DNA of 34,613 bases from JABSOG01 sp041583135 (GTDB lineage Bacteria; Pseudomonadota; Gammaproteobacteria; Enterobacterales; Alteromonadaceae), in the NCBI GenBank assembly GCA_041583135.1, contig JBFHGJ010000060.1, positions 1-34,613 of the forward strand. The letters are read 5' to 3'. The notes under the pieces are model-generated. The model saw nothing but the letters and a program-made list of their open reading frames with translations, was not told the origin of the DNA and did not search any database. Numbering within the stretch: the stretch's first letter is position 1; every line of letters begins with the position of its first letter. The position numbers and the translations under genes were made by a program. Shown one piece after another: positions 24,039 through 31,646 of this stretch.

Positions 24039-24700
24039 TGTTAACTCCTAATGGCGATACGCGTCGCCGTTTATTGTCGTGTTGTATGTTGTGTTCGATA
24101 AACCTAAGCGTCACTGCCAAGGCTTATCACGTCGTTTCATTGACTAAAACGCATCAACTCGACATCGGTTGACACGCAATGCAAAAAACTTTCAATATAT
24201 CTGTCATCGACAATAAAAAAGACTCTCGACAAAAGAAGTGCCCGAATTTAGCTCAGCATTTTCCGCCTTTACAGCTGCTCGCTTTGATAGTTTCGTGCAA
24301 TTGCTTTTTATTGTGACTTTAGGAAGGGAAACCCGGACAACCACCTGTCGAAAACTCCCTTTCGAACGTATCATGCCTACCTTGCTGCCAAGTCGTAAAT
24401 GCAGCTATCCGGGTTAATAAATGTATTGTCAAAGAGGGCCAAGGAAATTGACAATACCGCACTAGCGGCCGATATTCGCTTCCTGCCGGGCTCGGCAAAC
24501 CAACTCCCTTCACTGTCCATAAAGGCTTAGTTCCAGATAAGCCCGAAATGGCAGCAAACTCCCTGTCTCCAGCGCTGCCTGTCTCCTTTATTTGCTGCAA
24601 TGTGTACGCTCATCACAACAAGGAGTATTTTCTAGTTCAGCAGTTGCTTCACCCACTTAAAACGCGTTAGCGACATTTTGGTTGACAGCGAAATGAAAAA
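24039..24700. other. 662-bp non-coding region with inverted repeats
   Basis: No convincing gene. The left part (24039 to about 24200) is the upstream region of the EF-hand gene, without a clear promoter match. About 24320-24600 is open on the minus strand for 93 codons, but the product (Gly/Pro/Arg/Trp-rich) lacks a ribosome site and looks non-genic. It contains AACCCGGA (24330-24337) with TCCGGGTT (24408-24415) and a 9-bp hairpin at 24424-24456. It may be a dispersed intergenic repeat or a small RNA. No second copy lies in this window. Confidence 0.4.
24424..24456. repeat. Perfect 9-bp inverted repeat in the intergenic region
   Basis: TATTGTCAA (24424-24432) pairs with TTGACAATA (24448-24456) around a 15-base purine-rich centre. 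There is no T-run on either side, and no gene ends here, so it is not an obvious terminator. Confidence 0.5.
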
Positions 24701-25903
24701 TTATTCACCTAATGCCTTGTCGATAATATATTGCCCGATAGGAATGGCCGAAGTTGCCGCAGGAGAAGGGGCATTACACACATGTAGGCTGCGCGGCGTT
24801 TGCATAAACAAGAAGTCGTGAATCAACTCTCCCTCTGTGGAAACCGCTTGGGCGCGAATACCCGCAGGATAAGGCTCTAAATCGGCTAACCTCAGTTGTG
24901 GGCAATATTTTTGCACTTGGGCCAAATAACCCGGCTTATACCAGGCATTTTTCATCTCTTGCAGGCCGGCTTTCAAATGGCGCCAAGTTACCTTCCAAAA
25001 ACCGCCAAAGCGCACCATTTGCCAAGTATCGGCGACACTGAAGTTTACCGAGCCATAACCTTCTCGCTTAAACCCTTGCACCGCATTTGGTCCAACCGTC
25101 ACCGAGCCGTCAATCATCTTAGTTAAATGAATGCCCAAAAACGGCAGCTGAGGATTGGGGATCGGATAAATCAAATGTTTGATGATCTGATTATGGCGCT
25201 GTGGCAGTCGGTAATATTCGCCACGGTAGGGAATGATTTGAAAGTCGCGCTTAAGCCCTAACATTTTAGTCAATCTGTCCGCCATTAAACCGCCACAGGT
25301 GATCACATAACGGCCGTACATTTCAACTTTTTTGCCATCATCAATGACCTTGAGCACCATTTTGTCATGACTTTCACTTAAACCGACCACAGGGGTATTC
25401 AACAAGGTCGTGCCACCGGCTGCGACAAACAATTGCGCCATTTTTTCGGTGACCTCGCGATAATTGACAATGCCGGTTTGGGCCACATAAATCGCCCCTA
25501 AGCCACGAATATTAGGCTCGCGTGCGCTTAACTGCGTTGCATTAAGCAACTCAACATCCAATTGATTCTCAATACAACGCCGGTAGAGCGCCTGCATTGC
25601 TTCGAGCTCTTGCTCATTGGTCGCGACCAGCAGTTTGCCACATTGCTCATACGCAATCTCGTGTTCGTCGCAAAATGCCATGGTGGCAGCGGCGCCAGCT
25701 TTACAAAATTGCGCTTTGAGTGAACCGGGCGGATAGTAAACTCCAGCGTGGATCACACCACTGTTATGGCCGGTCTGATGTCGGGCAAAACCGTTTTCCT
25801 TTTCCACCAGCAACACTTTTTTATCCGTTAAACGCTGCTGTAACTGCCAAGCGGTGGACACCCCGACGATGCCCCCGCCAATCACTATGTAGTCATAAAT
25901 CAT
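24701..25903 (-). CDS. lhgO: L-2-hydroxyglutarate dehydrogenase/oxidase
   Basis: A 400-residue FAD-dependent enzyme of the DAO family. It oxidises L-2-hydroxyglutarate to 2-oxoglutarate at the membrane, passing electrons to the quinone pool (E. coli LhgO, formerly YgaF). The N-terminal dinucleotide motif is YIVIGGGIVGVSTAWQL. The family-typical ARHQTGHNSGVIHAGVYYPPGSLKA follows, then the substrate-side segments YRGEYYRLP and HLTKMIDGSVTVGPNAV. The ending NAPSPAATSAIPIGQYI is the usual FAD-contacting close. Length matches the family. It starts 13 bases after the glutamate dehydrogenase gene, so the two are probably co-transcribed, and both form or use 2-oxoglutarate. No csiD/glaH gene, its partner in glutarate catabolism, is in the window. 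Confidence 0.93.
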   Translation of the reverse strand: MIYDYIVIGGGIVGVSTAWQLQQRLTDKKVLLVEKENGFARHQTGHNSGVIHAGVYYPPGSLKAQFCKAGAAATMAFCDEHEIAYEQCGKLLVATNEQELEAMQALYRRCIENQLDVELLNATQLSAREPNIRGLGAIYVAQTGIVNYREVTEKMAQLFVAAGGTTLLNTPVVGLSESHDKMVLKVIDDGKKVEMYGRYVITCGGLMADRLTKMLGLKRDFQIIPYRGEYYRLPQRHNQIIKHLIYPIPNPQLPFLGIHLTKMIDGSVTVGPNAVQGFKREGYGSVNFSVADTWQMVRFGGFWKVTWRHLKAGLQEMKNAWYKPGYLAQVQKYCPQLRLADLEPYPAGIRAQAVSTEGELIHDFLFMQTPRSLHVCNAPSPAATSAIPIGQYIIDKALGE

Positions 25904-25916
25904 TAGGGTTAAAACA

Positions 25917-27206
25917 TTACCTTACTGAGTTAAAATATTCCCTGGTGCCATGAGCTTCGATGCCATCGCCCAGTCGCCTCATTGCCAGCGTATAGGCCGC
26001 ATCACGCATGGTGCGCTGTTCTTGTTCGGCAATATCCCAAGTAGCATCAAATGCCGCCACCATCATTTGCTCTAAACGTAAGTGCACTTTTTCAAGAGAC
26101 CATGCAAAACCGCCACGATTTTGCACCCACTCAAAGTAGCTGACCGTCACGCCACCGGCATTGGCCAATACATCGGGGATAGCCACAATGCCTTTTTCGG
26201 CAATAATATGGTCAACCTCACCAACAATCGGCCCGTTGGCAACTTCGACAATATAGCTGGCTTGAATTTTATCCACGTTGCTTTTATTGATCACACCATC
26301 AAGGGCTGCAGGGATCAAAATATCCACATCCAACTCCAGCAGTTGTTCATTGCTGATGGTTTCATGCTCTACCGATTCGCATACCGAAGCGTCGCAATAC
26401 ACCGCTTTGACTTCACGAGTTTCCTGCTTCTGTTTATAAACGCTGTTGACGTCAAAACCCTTATCCGAATAGATACCGCCTTTAGAGTCGCTGATGGCAA
26501 CGACGCGATAGCCATCTTCATGAAGCAGTCGAGCTACATGGTAACCGCCATTACCAAACCCCTGCACCGCCACAGTAATATCGGCGGGGTTCCAGCCTTT
26601 GCGCTTTTCCAGTTGTTTGATACACAAATAAGCACCACGACCGGTGGCATCGTCACGGCCGACACTGCCACCTAAACCAATGGGTTTGCCGGTAATAACG
26701 CCCGGCGCCTTAATGCGCTTAATGGCTTCGTACTCATCCATCATCCAGCCCATAATACGAGCATTGGTGTAAACATCCGGCGCCGGAATATCGGTCTCAG
26801 GACCGATAAAATCAGCCATGGCGCGGACATAAGCGCGAGATAAACGCTCAATTTCCATATGCGACAACTGTTTTGGGTCAACCTCAACCCCACCTTTGCC
26901 GCCACCATAGGGTAAATTCAACACGGCACACTTAATCGTCATCCACAACGCCAATGCCTGAACCTCTTGGCGGTTGACTTCCCAGTGAAACCGAATCCCC
27001 CCTTTTGATGGCCCCAAAGTATTGTTATAACGACAACGATAACCGGTAAAATAGCGTAATGAACCATCATCCATACGCACTGGCAAGCTTACCGTCATGG
27101 TGGCTTTTGGGTGCATCAACGCTTCTATTACCTCTGGTGACACCCCAGCACTTTCTCCGATACGTCTAACCCTTTTTAACGCATCACTGTAAGCATGTTC
27201 TGACAT
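25917..27206 (-). CDS. Glu/Leu/Phe/Val dehydrogenase (glutamate dehydrogenase type)
   Basis: A 429-residue cytoplasmic hexameric-type glutamate dehydrogenase that interconverts L-glutamate and 2-oxoglutarate plus ammonia with NAD(P). The substrate domain has GGIRFHWEVNRQEVQALALWMTIKC and the catalytic-lysine segment LPYGGGKGGVEVDP, then the conserved DIPAPDVYTNARIMGWMMDEYE. The Rossmann domain has VQGFGNGGYHVARLL (GxGNxG) and ends with IPDVLANAGGVTVSYFEW. Length and segments agree with the short (about 420-450 residue) bacterial class rather than the large 180-kDa class. Whether NAD or NADP is preferred cannot be fixed by eye. It is the middle gene of aldolase/GDH/lhgO, 34 bases after the aldolase. 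Confidence 0.93.
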   Translation of the reverse strand: MSEHAYSDALKRVRRIGESAGVSPEVIEALMHPKATMTVSLPVRMDDGSLRYFTGYRCRYNNTLGPSKGGIRFHWEVNRQEVQALALWMTIKCAVLNLPYGGGKGGVEVDPKQLSHMEIERLSRAYVRAMADFIGPETDIPAPDVYTNARIMGWMMDEYEAIKRIKAPGVITGKPIGLGGSVGRDDATGRGAYLCIKQLEKRKGWNPADITVAVQGFGNGGYHVARLLHEDGYRVVAISDSKGGIYSDKGFDVNSVYKQKQETREVKAVYCDASVCESVEHETISNEQLLELDVDILIPAALDGVINKSNVDKIQASYIVEVANGPIVGEVDHIIAEKGIVAIPDVLANAGGVTVSYFEWVQNRGGFAWSLEKVHLRLEQMMVAAFDATWDIAEQEQRTMRDAAYTLAMRRLGDGIEAHGTREYFNSVR

Positions 27207-27240
27207 CTCTCACCCTTCTTATTCAGTTATTTGTGGATTG

Positions 27241-27891
27241 TTATAGCAAACGATTGCCGATTTTGCGCCGCAGCTGATAAAGTTTTTCAACCGCATCCTC
27301 CTCAAGATAGGTCAATTGCCCAAGTTCTTTGGCCGCTTTTAAGATCTGAGCCGTATGCTCAATGCGCTCAATACCGTTGAGCGCCTCCTCCAGCGATTCA
27401 CCCCAGCTTAGCGCGCCATGACGAGCGAGAATAATCGCCCGATACTGAGGTAAAAAAGGCGCAAGTACCTCACCCATTTGCTCAGTGCCGGGCAAAGCAT
27501 AAGGCGCAATTGGGATACCGCCTGTGGCAATAATCAACTCAGACAAACATTCAGCCGGCAACATTTGCAATTGCGGCTGTGCAATAGTCCAAGCAATAGC
27601 GGTTGGCGGGTGAGCATGAACGACAACTTTGGCCTCAGGGCAATGGCGGTAAATATAAGTATGCATCTGCATTTCACTCGACGGGTGACCACTGATCACA
27701 CGGTTGTGAACATCGATAAGCGCCATATCTTCAGGGGTTATCGAGCGCTTGGGCCGACCTGAGGGGGTGATCAAAATCTCATCATCGGCCAGCTTGACGC
27801 TGATATTACCGTCGGCGGCGGCGAGGCAGTTTTTATGATAAAGCTCAAGGGCTACCGCTATCATCTCAAGCTTCAGTTCTCTGTGTTCCAT
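27241..27891 (-). CDS. Class II aldolase/adducin-family protein (FucA-like)
   Basis: A 216-residue zinc-dependent aldolase or epimerase of the class II aldolase/adducin family, such as L-fuculose-phosphate aldolase. The full active-site set is visible: GNISVKL, phosphate-binding SGRPKRSI, the catalytic Glu73 in HPSSEMQMH, zinc ligands His92 and His94 in VVHAHPPTA, and His158 in ARHGALSWG. E. coli FucA uses Glu73, His92, His94 and His155, so agreement is close. The substrate is not determined by sequence; a sugar phosphate or a short hydroxy-acid is possible. I use ATG 27891, since the preceding TTG adds only one codon; GGAC lies upstream. It is the first gene of the likely operon with GDH and lhgO, which is an odd partner for a sugar aldolase. 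Confidence 0.9.
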   Translation of the reverse strand: MEHRELKLEMIAVALELYHKNCLAAADGNISVKLADDEILITPSGRPKRSITPEDMALIDVHNRVISGHPSSEMQMHTYIYRHCPEAKVVVHAHPPTAIAWTIAQPQLQMLPAECLSELIIATGGIPIAPYALPGTEQMGEVLAPFLPQYRAIILARHGALSWGESLEEALNGIERIEHTAQILKAAKELGQLTYLEEDAVEKLYQLRRKIGNRLL

Positions 27892-28630
27892 CAAATGTCC
27901 AAACTCTAGTGCTAGGGGTTAGGGCGCATTTTGGCTGACAAAGCTCGGCGCCGATAGCTAAACCCCCTAATGTTCACATAAATTGCCACTTGATGATAGC
28001 CGCCTTCGGCGATCGTCAAAGCAAAATAGAGACACCAAACCGCCTATCTTGCCTCTTAAAAGTGAACAGAAGATGAATATCAAATCAAAGAATGACCGTT
28101 TGACGCAAAAATGCCGCGATTTATCGTATTCGATAGTCAGGCTCACGGAACTTTGTCCAAGATTACTTGTCAGAGACTAAGTGATCGCTATGCCAATACA
28201 CCAAGTATTAAACTTAGTGTGGTAACTCAAACTTATTATTGAATTCAATAATTTAGTTTTGCGGCATCGATGACAGGCGCAGCCCGGTACTCCCCAAGAC
28301 CAAAAGCTGCGTGGCGATGATCAGACAGCGAAATGCGATAAAGCAATGAATGTGTCCTCGTAAATGCTGTCCTACAATAAAAGTGAGCAGACGCAAAACT
28401 TCGGTTTTGAAAGAGCGCCGAGATAACGATAACAAGCATGGCATAAGCGAGGCGCAGGAATTCACCGAGAATTTTCGGTTTTCTTGTGCAAAATTAATAC
28501 ATTAGCACTATATTTGGATTTCCCCACGGAAGAAAATTCATTTACCATAGGTAGCGCTTTGTCCATTAAGTGATGGCAAGGACTCACGGGAAACCCAACA
28601 TATAGCAAGAAAAACGTTGAAGGTTTGATT
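27892..28630. other. 739-bp non-coding region with palindromes
   Basis: No convincing gene on either strand; short open frames (up to 70 codons on the minus strand at about 28253-28465) lack ribosome sites and known motifs. It holds the divergent promoters of the aldolase operon and the envelope operon. Visible structure includes TCGGCGCCGA (27944-27953), a near-perfect 12-bp stem-loop at 27991-28018 with a CCTT loop, ACTAAGT/ACTTAGT (28176-28182, 28212-28218) and an 18-bp palindrome at 28235-28252. A decayed mobile or repeat element is possible; I cannot identify one. Confidence 0.4.
28235..28252. repeat. Perfect 18-bp palindrome (possible operator)
   Basis: ATTATTGAATTCAATAAT is fully self-complementary with no spacer. 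It lies near the middle of the divergent region between the aldolase operon and the envelope operon. AT-rich perfect palindromes of this size are typical of dimeric repressor sites, but no regulator gene lies nearby. Confidence 0.4.
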
Positions 28631-29935
28631 ATGCGTAGACAGTTCTCCAGCTTGTTTATCTGTCTGTTGATAACAACAGCAGTTGCTCAAAGTAAGCCGG
28701 CATCCGAACAGGCTCAGGCCAGCAATATGCCTGAAGCATCTGAGCAGCTCAAGATCCCGAAAAACACCGTATTAGACCCGCAAGAGATAGCGGATCTACA
28801 ACAACAAATCTACCAATATGAACAAGCCATCAGCGATATCGAATCAAGCCATGGGGCTTACGGTAAAGCCATGGGACAGCAACTCGACTCACTCGGTCTG
28901 GTTTACCAAAAACTCGGTAAGCACCCGCAAGCCATCGAAGTGTTCAAGCGCGCGGTGCACATTACTCGCATTCATGAAGGACTATACAGCCCACAACAGT
29001 TGCCGATTTTAGAAAGAGAGTTACGCAGTCTAACCGCCTTAGGCCAATGGAAAGAGGTCAACGACAAACTGCAATACCTCTACTGGCTCAACAAAATGAA
29101 TTATGGCGACAACGACCCACGCATTTTACCGGCACTCAGTCGTTTAAGCCGCTGGCACCTTCAAGCCTACGCCTTAGAGCTGGGACGCGACAAAGAAGCG
29201 GTAACCGACCACCTGATCACCGCCCACAATATGATAGTGCACTCGGTCAACCTGCTTGAGCAAACCGGCCAAGACAGAGAGTTGTTGATCAATCAACTCA
29301 ACGGTTTAACCCTAACCAATTACCTGTTCGCCACCTACACTCGGGTGCCGATGCCAAGGACCACCTCGAACAATCCCATCGACCAAGAGATCAGACGCGC
29401 TAGCCAATCCGTCGATGTCTATATCAACCATAGCTTCCGTGCCGGCAGAGATGCCATCATGCGGGTAATAGACCTTTATCAAAATGGCGAAGAACCCGCG
29501 CCGTTTGAGCTGGCCAAAGCCAAAGTCAAACTCGGCGACTGGCTGTTTTTGTTCAATAAACGCAATGCCGCCTTTGCCAACTACAGTGAAGCATGGCAGA
29601 TCCTCTCGGCCGATGCCGACCATCAACCGAAGCTTAAAAGCCTGTTCGACCAACCAGTGGCGCTGCCGAGTGAAGATTTACTCGAAACCAACCATTACTA
29701 TCAAGCTGAGCGCACCAAATACAGCGGCGACAACCACTATGTTCTGGCGTCCTTCGATGTTACCGAGCTGGGCAAAGCGGCCAACATCGAGATCATCGAA
29801 TCGATGCCACCGGACAATGTGTCGGCACGCTCACAGGTGAAACGCTCGTTAAGAGTGGCCAAATTTCGCCCTCGCTTTGTCGCTGGCGAGCCGACCTTTA
29901 CCGAGAACATGCAATTACGCGTGTTGTCTCACTAA
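28631..29935 (+). CDS. Secreted TPR protein with TonB-C-like end
   Basis: 434 residues, exported by a signal peptide (MRRQFSSLFICLLITTAVA-QSK). ATG 28631 is chosen because GAAGG (28619-28623) is seven bases upstream. The frame opens two codons earlier at TTG. A coiled stretch (DLQQQIYQYEQAISDIESSHG) leads into TPR-like helical pairs (DSLGLVYQKLGKHPQAIEVFKRAV; KLGDWLFLFNKRNAAFANYSEAW). The last 80 residues (YVLASFDVTELGKAANIEIIESMPPDN, RSQVKRSLRVAKFRPRFVAGEP) follow the TonB C-terminal-domain pattern with its pre-terminal RYRP-like strand (KFRPRF). There is no N-terminal TonB membrane anchor, so it is a periplasmic adaptor rather than a classical TonB. It is the first gene of the envelope operon, 34 bases before the coiled-coil lipoprotein. 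Confidence 0.8.
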   Translation: MRRQFSSLFICLLITTAVAQSKPASEQAQASNMPEASEQLKIPKNTVLDPQEIADLQQQIYQYEQAISDIESSHGAYGKAMGQQLDSLGLVYQKLGKHPQAIEVFKRAVHITRIHEGLYSPQQLPILERELRSLTALGQWKEVNDKLQYLYWLNKMNYGDNDPRILPALSRLSRWHLQAYALELGRDKEAVTDHLITAHNMIVHSVNLLEQTGQDRELLINQLNGLTLTNYLFATYTRVPMPRTTSNNPIDQEIRRASQSVDVYINHSFRAGRDAIMRVIDLYQNGEEPAPFELAKAKVKLGDWLFLFNKRNAAFANYSEAWQILSADADHQPKLKSLFDQPVALPSEDLLETNHYYQAERTKYSGDNHYVLASFDVTELGKAANIEIIESMPPDNVSARSQVKRSLRVAKFRPRFVAGEPTFTENMQLRVLSH

Positions 29936-29969
29936 CGTGTGACAGCCTACGGATAAACAGGACAAAACG

Positions 29970-31646
29970 ATGTTAAGCAAACGCCATCTCCACATTCAAT
30001 GTTTCGCACTGGCCAGCGGCCTGTTGCTGGGCGGTTGTATGAACACGCAACAACAAAGCAGCACCCCGACACCTCCGGTGTTGATGCCGCCAAGTACGCC
30101 ATCGACCTCAAGCTCACCGAGCACACCTAAGCCACCGATGCCGACCACCAGCAGTTCCTCCAGCAGCAAAAGCAGCTCGTCGAGTCAGTCATCAAGCCAA
30201 TCGAGCCAACAATCGACACCATCGTCGAACAGTTCAATGCCGCAAGGACAAATGCCCTCGCAAGCAGGCACAGAGCAAGCCGCGATGCCCAATCAGCAAG
30301 GCCAGCAGCCAACTGGGACAGCACAGCAAAGCAGTGGTGCCGATAGCAACAATAGTGCCGAGCAAAATGTCTCCGCCGACTCAGGTCAAGGTGCCGCAAG
30401 CGCTCAGCCCGAGCAGCAATCACAACAAAGCGCTCAGGCCAGTGCCGAACAAAGCAGTGAATTTGAAAACAACGACCCTTACGCTCAACCTAGTCAATCG
30501 CAAAGCGATGAAATAGATTTCTCCGAAGAAGAATATAGCGCTGCGGCGCAAAATGCCGCCCAGTCACAACAGGCAGCACAACAAGCCCAGCAACAGGCGC
30601 AAAACGCCGACGCTCAAGCGCAACAAGCGTTAGAGCAAGCCAAACAAGCCAATCAGCAAGCCCAGCAGGCCGAGCAGCAGGCGCAACAGGCCGAACAACA
30701 AGCCCAGCAGGCAGCGCAACAAGCTAAGGCCGCCCAAGCTGCTGCCGAGCAGGCCGCACAACAAGCCGCCGAAGCGCAAGCCAAAGCGGAGCAGGCAAAA
30801 GCCAACGGCACACCTGAACAAGCGGCCGAGGCCGCGAAACAGGCCGAAGCAGCACAAGCCAAAGCACAACAGGCGCAACAAGCCGCCGAGCAGGCAGCCG
30901 CAAAAGCCGAGCAAGCTCAAGTGGCCGCAGCCCAGGCAAGACAAGCGGCAGAACAAGCCGTCGCCAAAGCGCAGCAGGCCAACCAAGCAGCAGAGCAAGC
31001 CGTTGCCCGTGCTGAACAGGCTCAGCAAAATGCGGCGCAGGCCGTTGCCCGCGCCGAAAAAGCCCAGCGACAGGCCGAACAGGCAAAAGCTCGCGTTGTG
31101 GCCCGCGCCCGGGCGGCCGCAGCGGCAAGGCGTGCCAGCCGCCCCGCCGGGCAGCCGCCAAGTGATGCAAACGCCACCACTGAGCAAGAGCGCGTTGCCC
31201 AAATGGATGGTCGCTTGGAATCCTCAATGAGCGACTATGACGGCATGATTTTGCAAGAGCGCGACTACATACAAAATCGCGAAAACAAAAAAGGTAGCCT
31301 AGAGCAAGTCGCCAAAGTAGACCTCGAAGATCTTTACGACGAAGGCGACGACAAACAACAAAGCGGCAGCTATGGCACCGAAGCGGCGGCACAACAAGTG
31401 CAAAACAATAGCTCGGGTCATGCCGGCGGCGGTCTTGAAGGCGGCAAAAACGCCCAGCGCAAAGGTGACTATGATCACGCTGGCGCACCGGCAGCGCCGA
31501 TCCCGGCAGATATTCCCAGTGGTCATGACGATGATGTGGTCGCCAGACAGATCCGCGAAGCGGCGATGAAAGAAACCGATCCGAAACTGCGTGAAAAACT
31601 CTGGCAAGAGTACCGCAAATACAAAAATCAAAGCGGGGGTAAATAA
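29970..31646 (+). CDS. Lipoprotein with Ser/Pro linker and long Ala/Gln coiled coil
   Basis: 558 residues with a lipoprotein signal (ASGLLLGGC-MNTQ). Met at +2 predicts outer-membrane sorting. Three zones follow. Residues about 30-100 are Ser/Pro/Thr-rich (an extended linker). Residues about 100-185 are Gln/Ser/Ala-rich. Residues about 190-395 are almost only Ala, Gln, Glu and Lys in repeats such as AQQAEQQAQQAEQQ and AAAKAEQAQVAAAQ, giving a very long predicted helix or coiled coil. The C-terminal 165 residues are ordinary sequence (MSDYDGMILQERDYIQNRENKK, VDLEDLYDEGDD, RQIREAAMKETDPKLREKLWQEYRKYK). A 200-residue helix could reach some 30 nm, enough to cross the periplasm. The stop overlaps the next start (TAATG). 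I do not recognise the family. Confidence 0.82.
   Translation: MLSKRHLHIQCFALASGLLLGGCMNTQQQSSTPTPPVLMPPSTPSTSSSPSTPKPPMPTTSSSSSSKSSSSSQSSSQSSQQSTPSSNSSMPQGQMPSQAGTEQAAMPNQQGQQPTGTAQQSSGADSNNSAEQNVSADSGQGAASAQPEQQSQQSAQASAEQSSEFENNDPYAQPSQSQSDEIDFSEEEYSAAAQNAAQSQQAAQQAQQQAQNADAQAQQALEQAKQANQQAQQAEQQAQQAEQQAQQAAQQAKAAQAAAEQAAQQAAEAQAKAEQAKANGTPEQAAEAAKQAEAAQAKAQQAQQAAEQAAAKAEQAQVAAAQARQAAEQAVAKAQQANQAAEQAVARAEQAQQNAAQAVARAEKAQRQAEQAKARVVARARAAAAARRASRPAGQPPSDANATTEQERVAQMDGRLESSMSDYDGMILQERDYIQNRENKKGSLEQVAKVDLEDLYDEGDDKQQSGSYGTEAAAQQVQNNSSGHAGGGLEGGKNAQRKGDYDHAGAPAAPIPADIPSGHDDDVVARQIREAAMKETDPKLREKLWQEYRKYKNQSGGK
30540..31120 (+). repeat. Degenerate coding repeat (Ala/Gln coiled-coil block)
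   Basis: About 580 bases built from variants of GCN CAA/CAG and GAR codons, mostly cAACAAGCc- and GCCGAGCAGG-like units, encoding the coiled-coil zone of the lipoprotein. Units are related but not identical, so the tract has been maintained by selection as well as by duplication. Long open frames on the opposite strand here are a by-product of this codon bias. Confidence 0.75.

Noticed and set aside
24319..24600. A 93-codon minus-strand frame as a gene.
   Set aside because: No ribosome site, no domain, a composition unlike neighbouring proteins, and it lies in a block with inverted repeats. Treated as non-coding.
27911..27969. Integron attC-like site, because CTAGGGGTTAG and CTAAACCCCCTAA are roughly complementary.
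   Set aside because: The outer boxes are in the wrong orientation for attC (which runs RYYYAAC to GTTRRRY), the pairing has a bulge, and there is no integrase or cassette.
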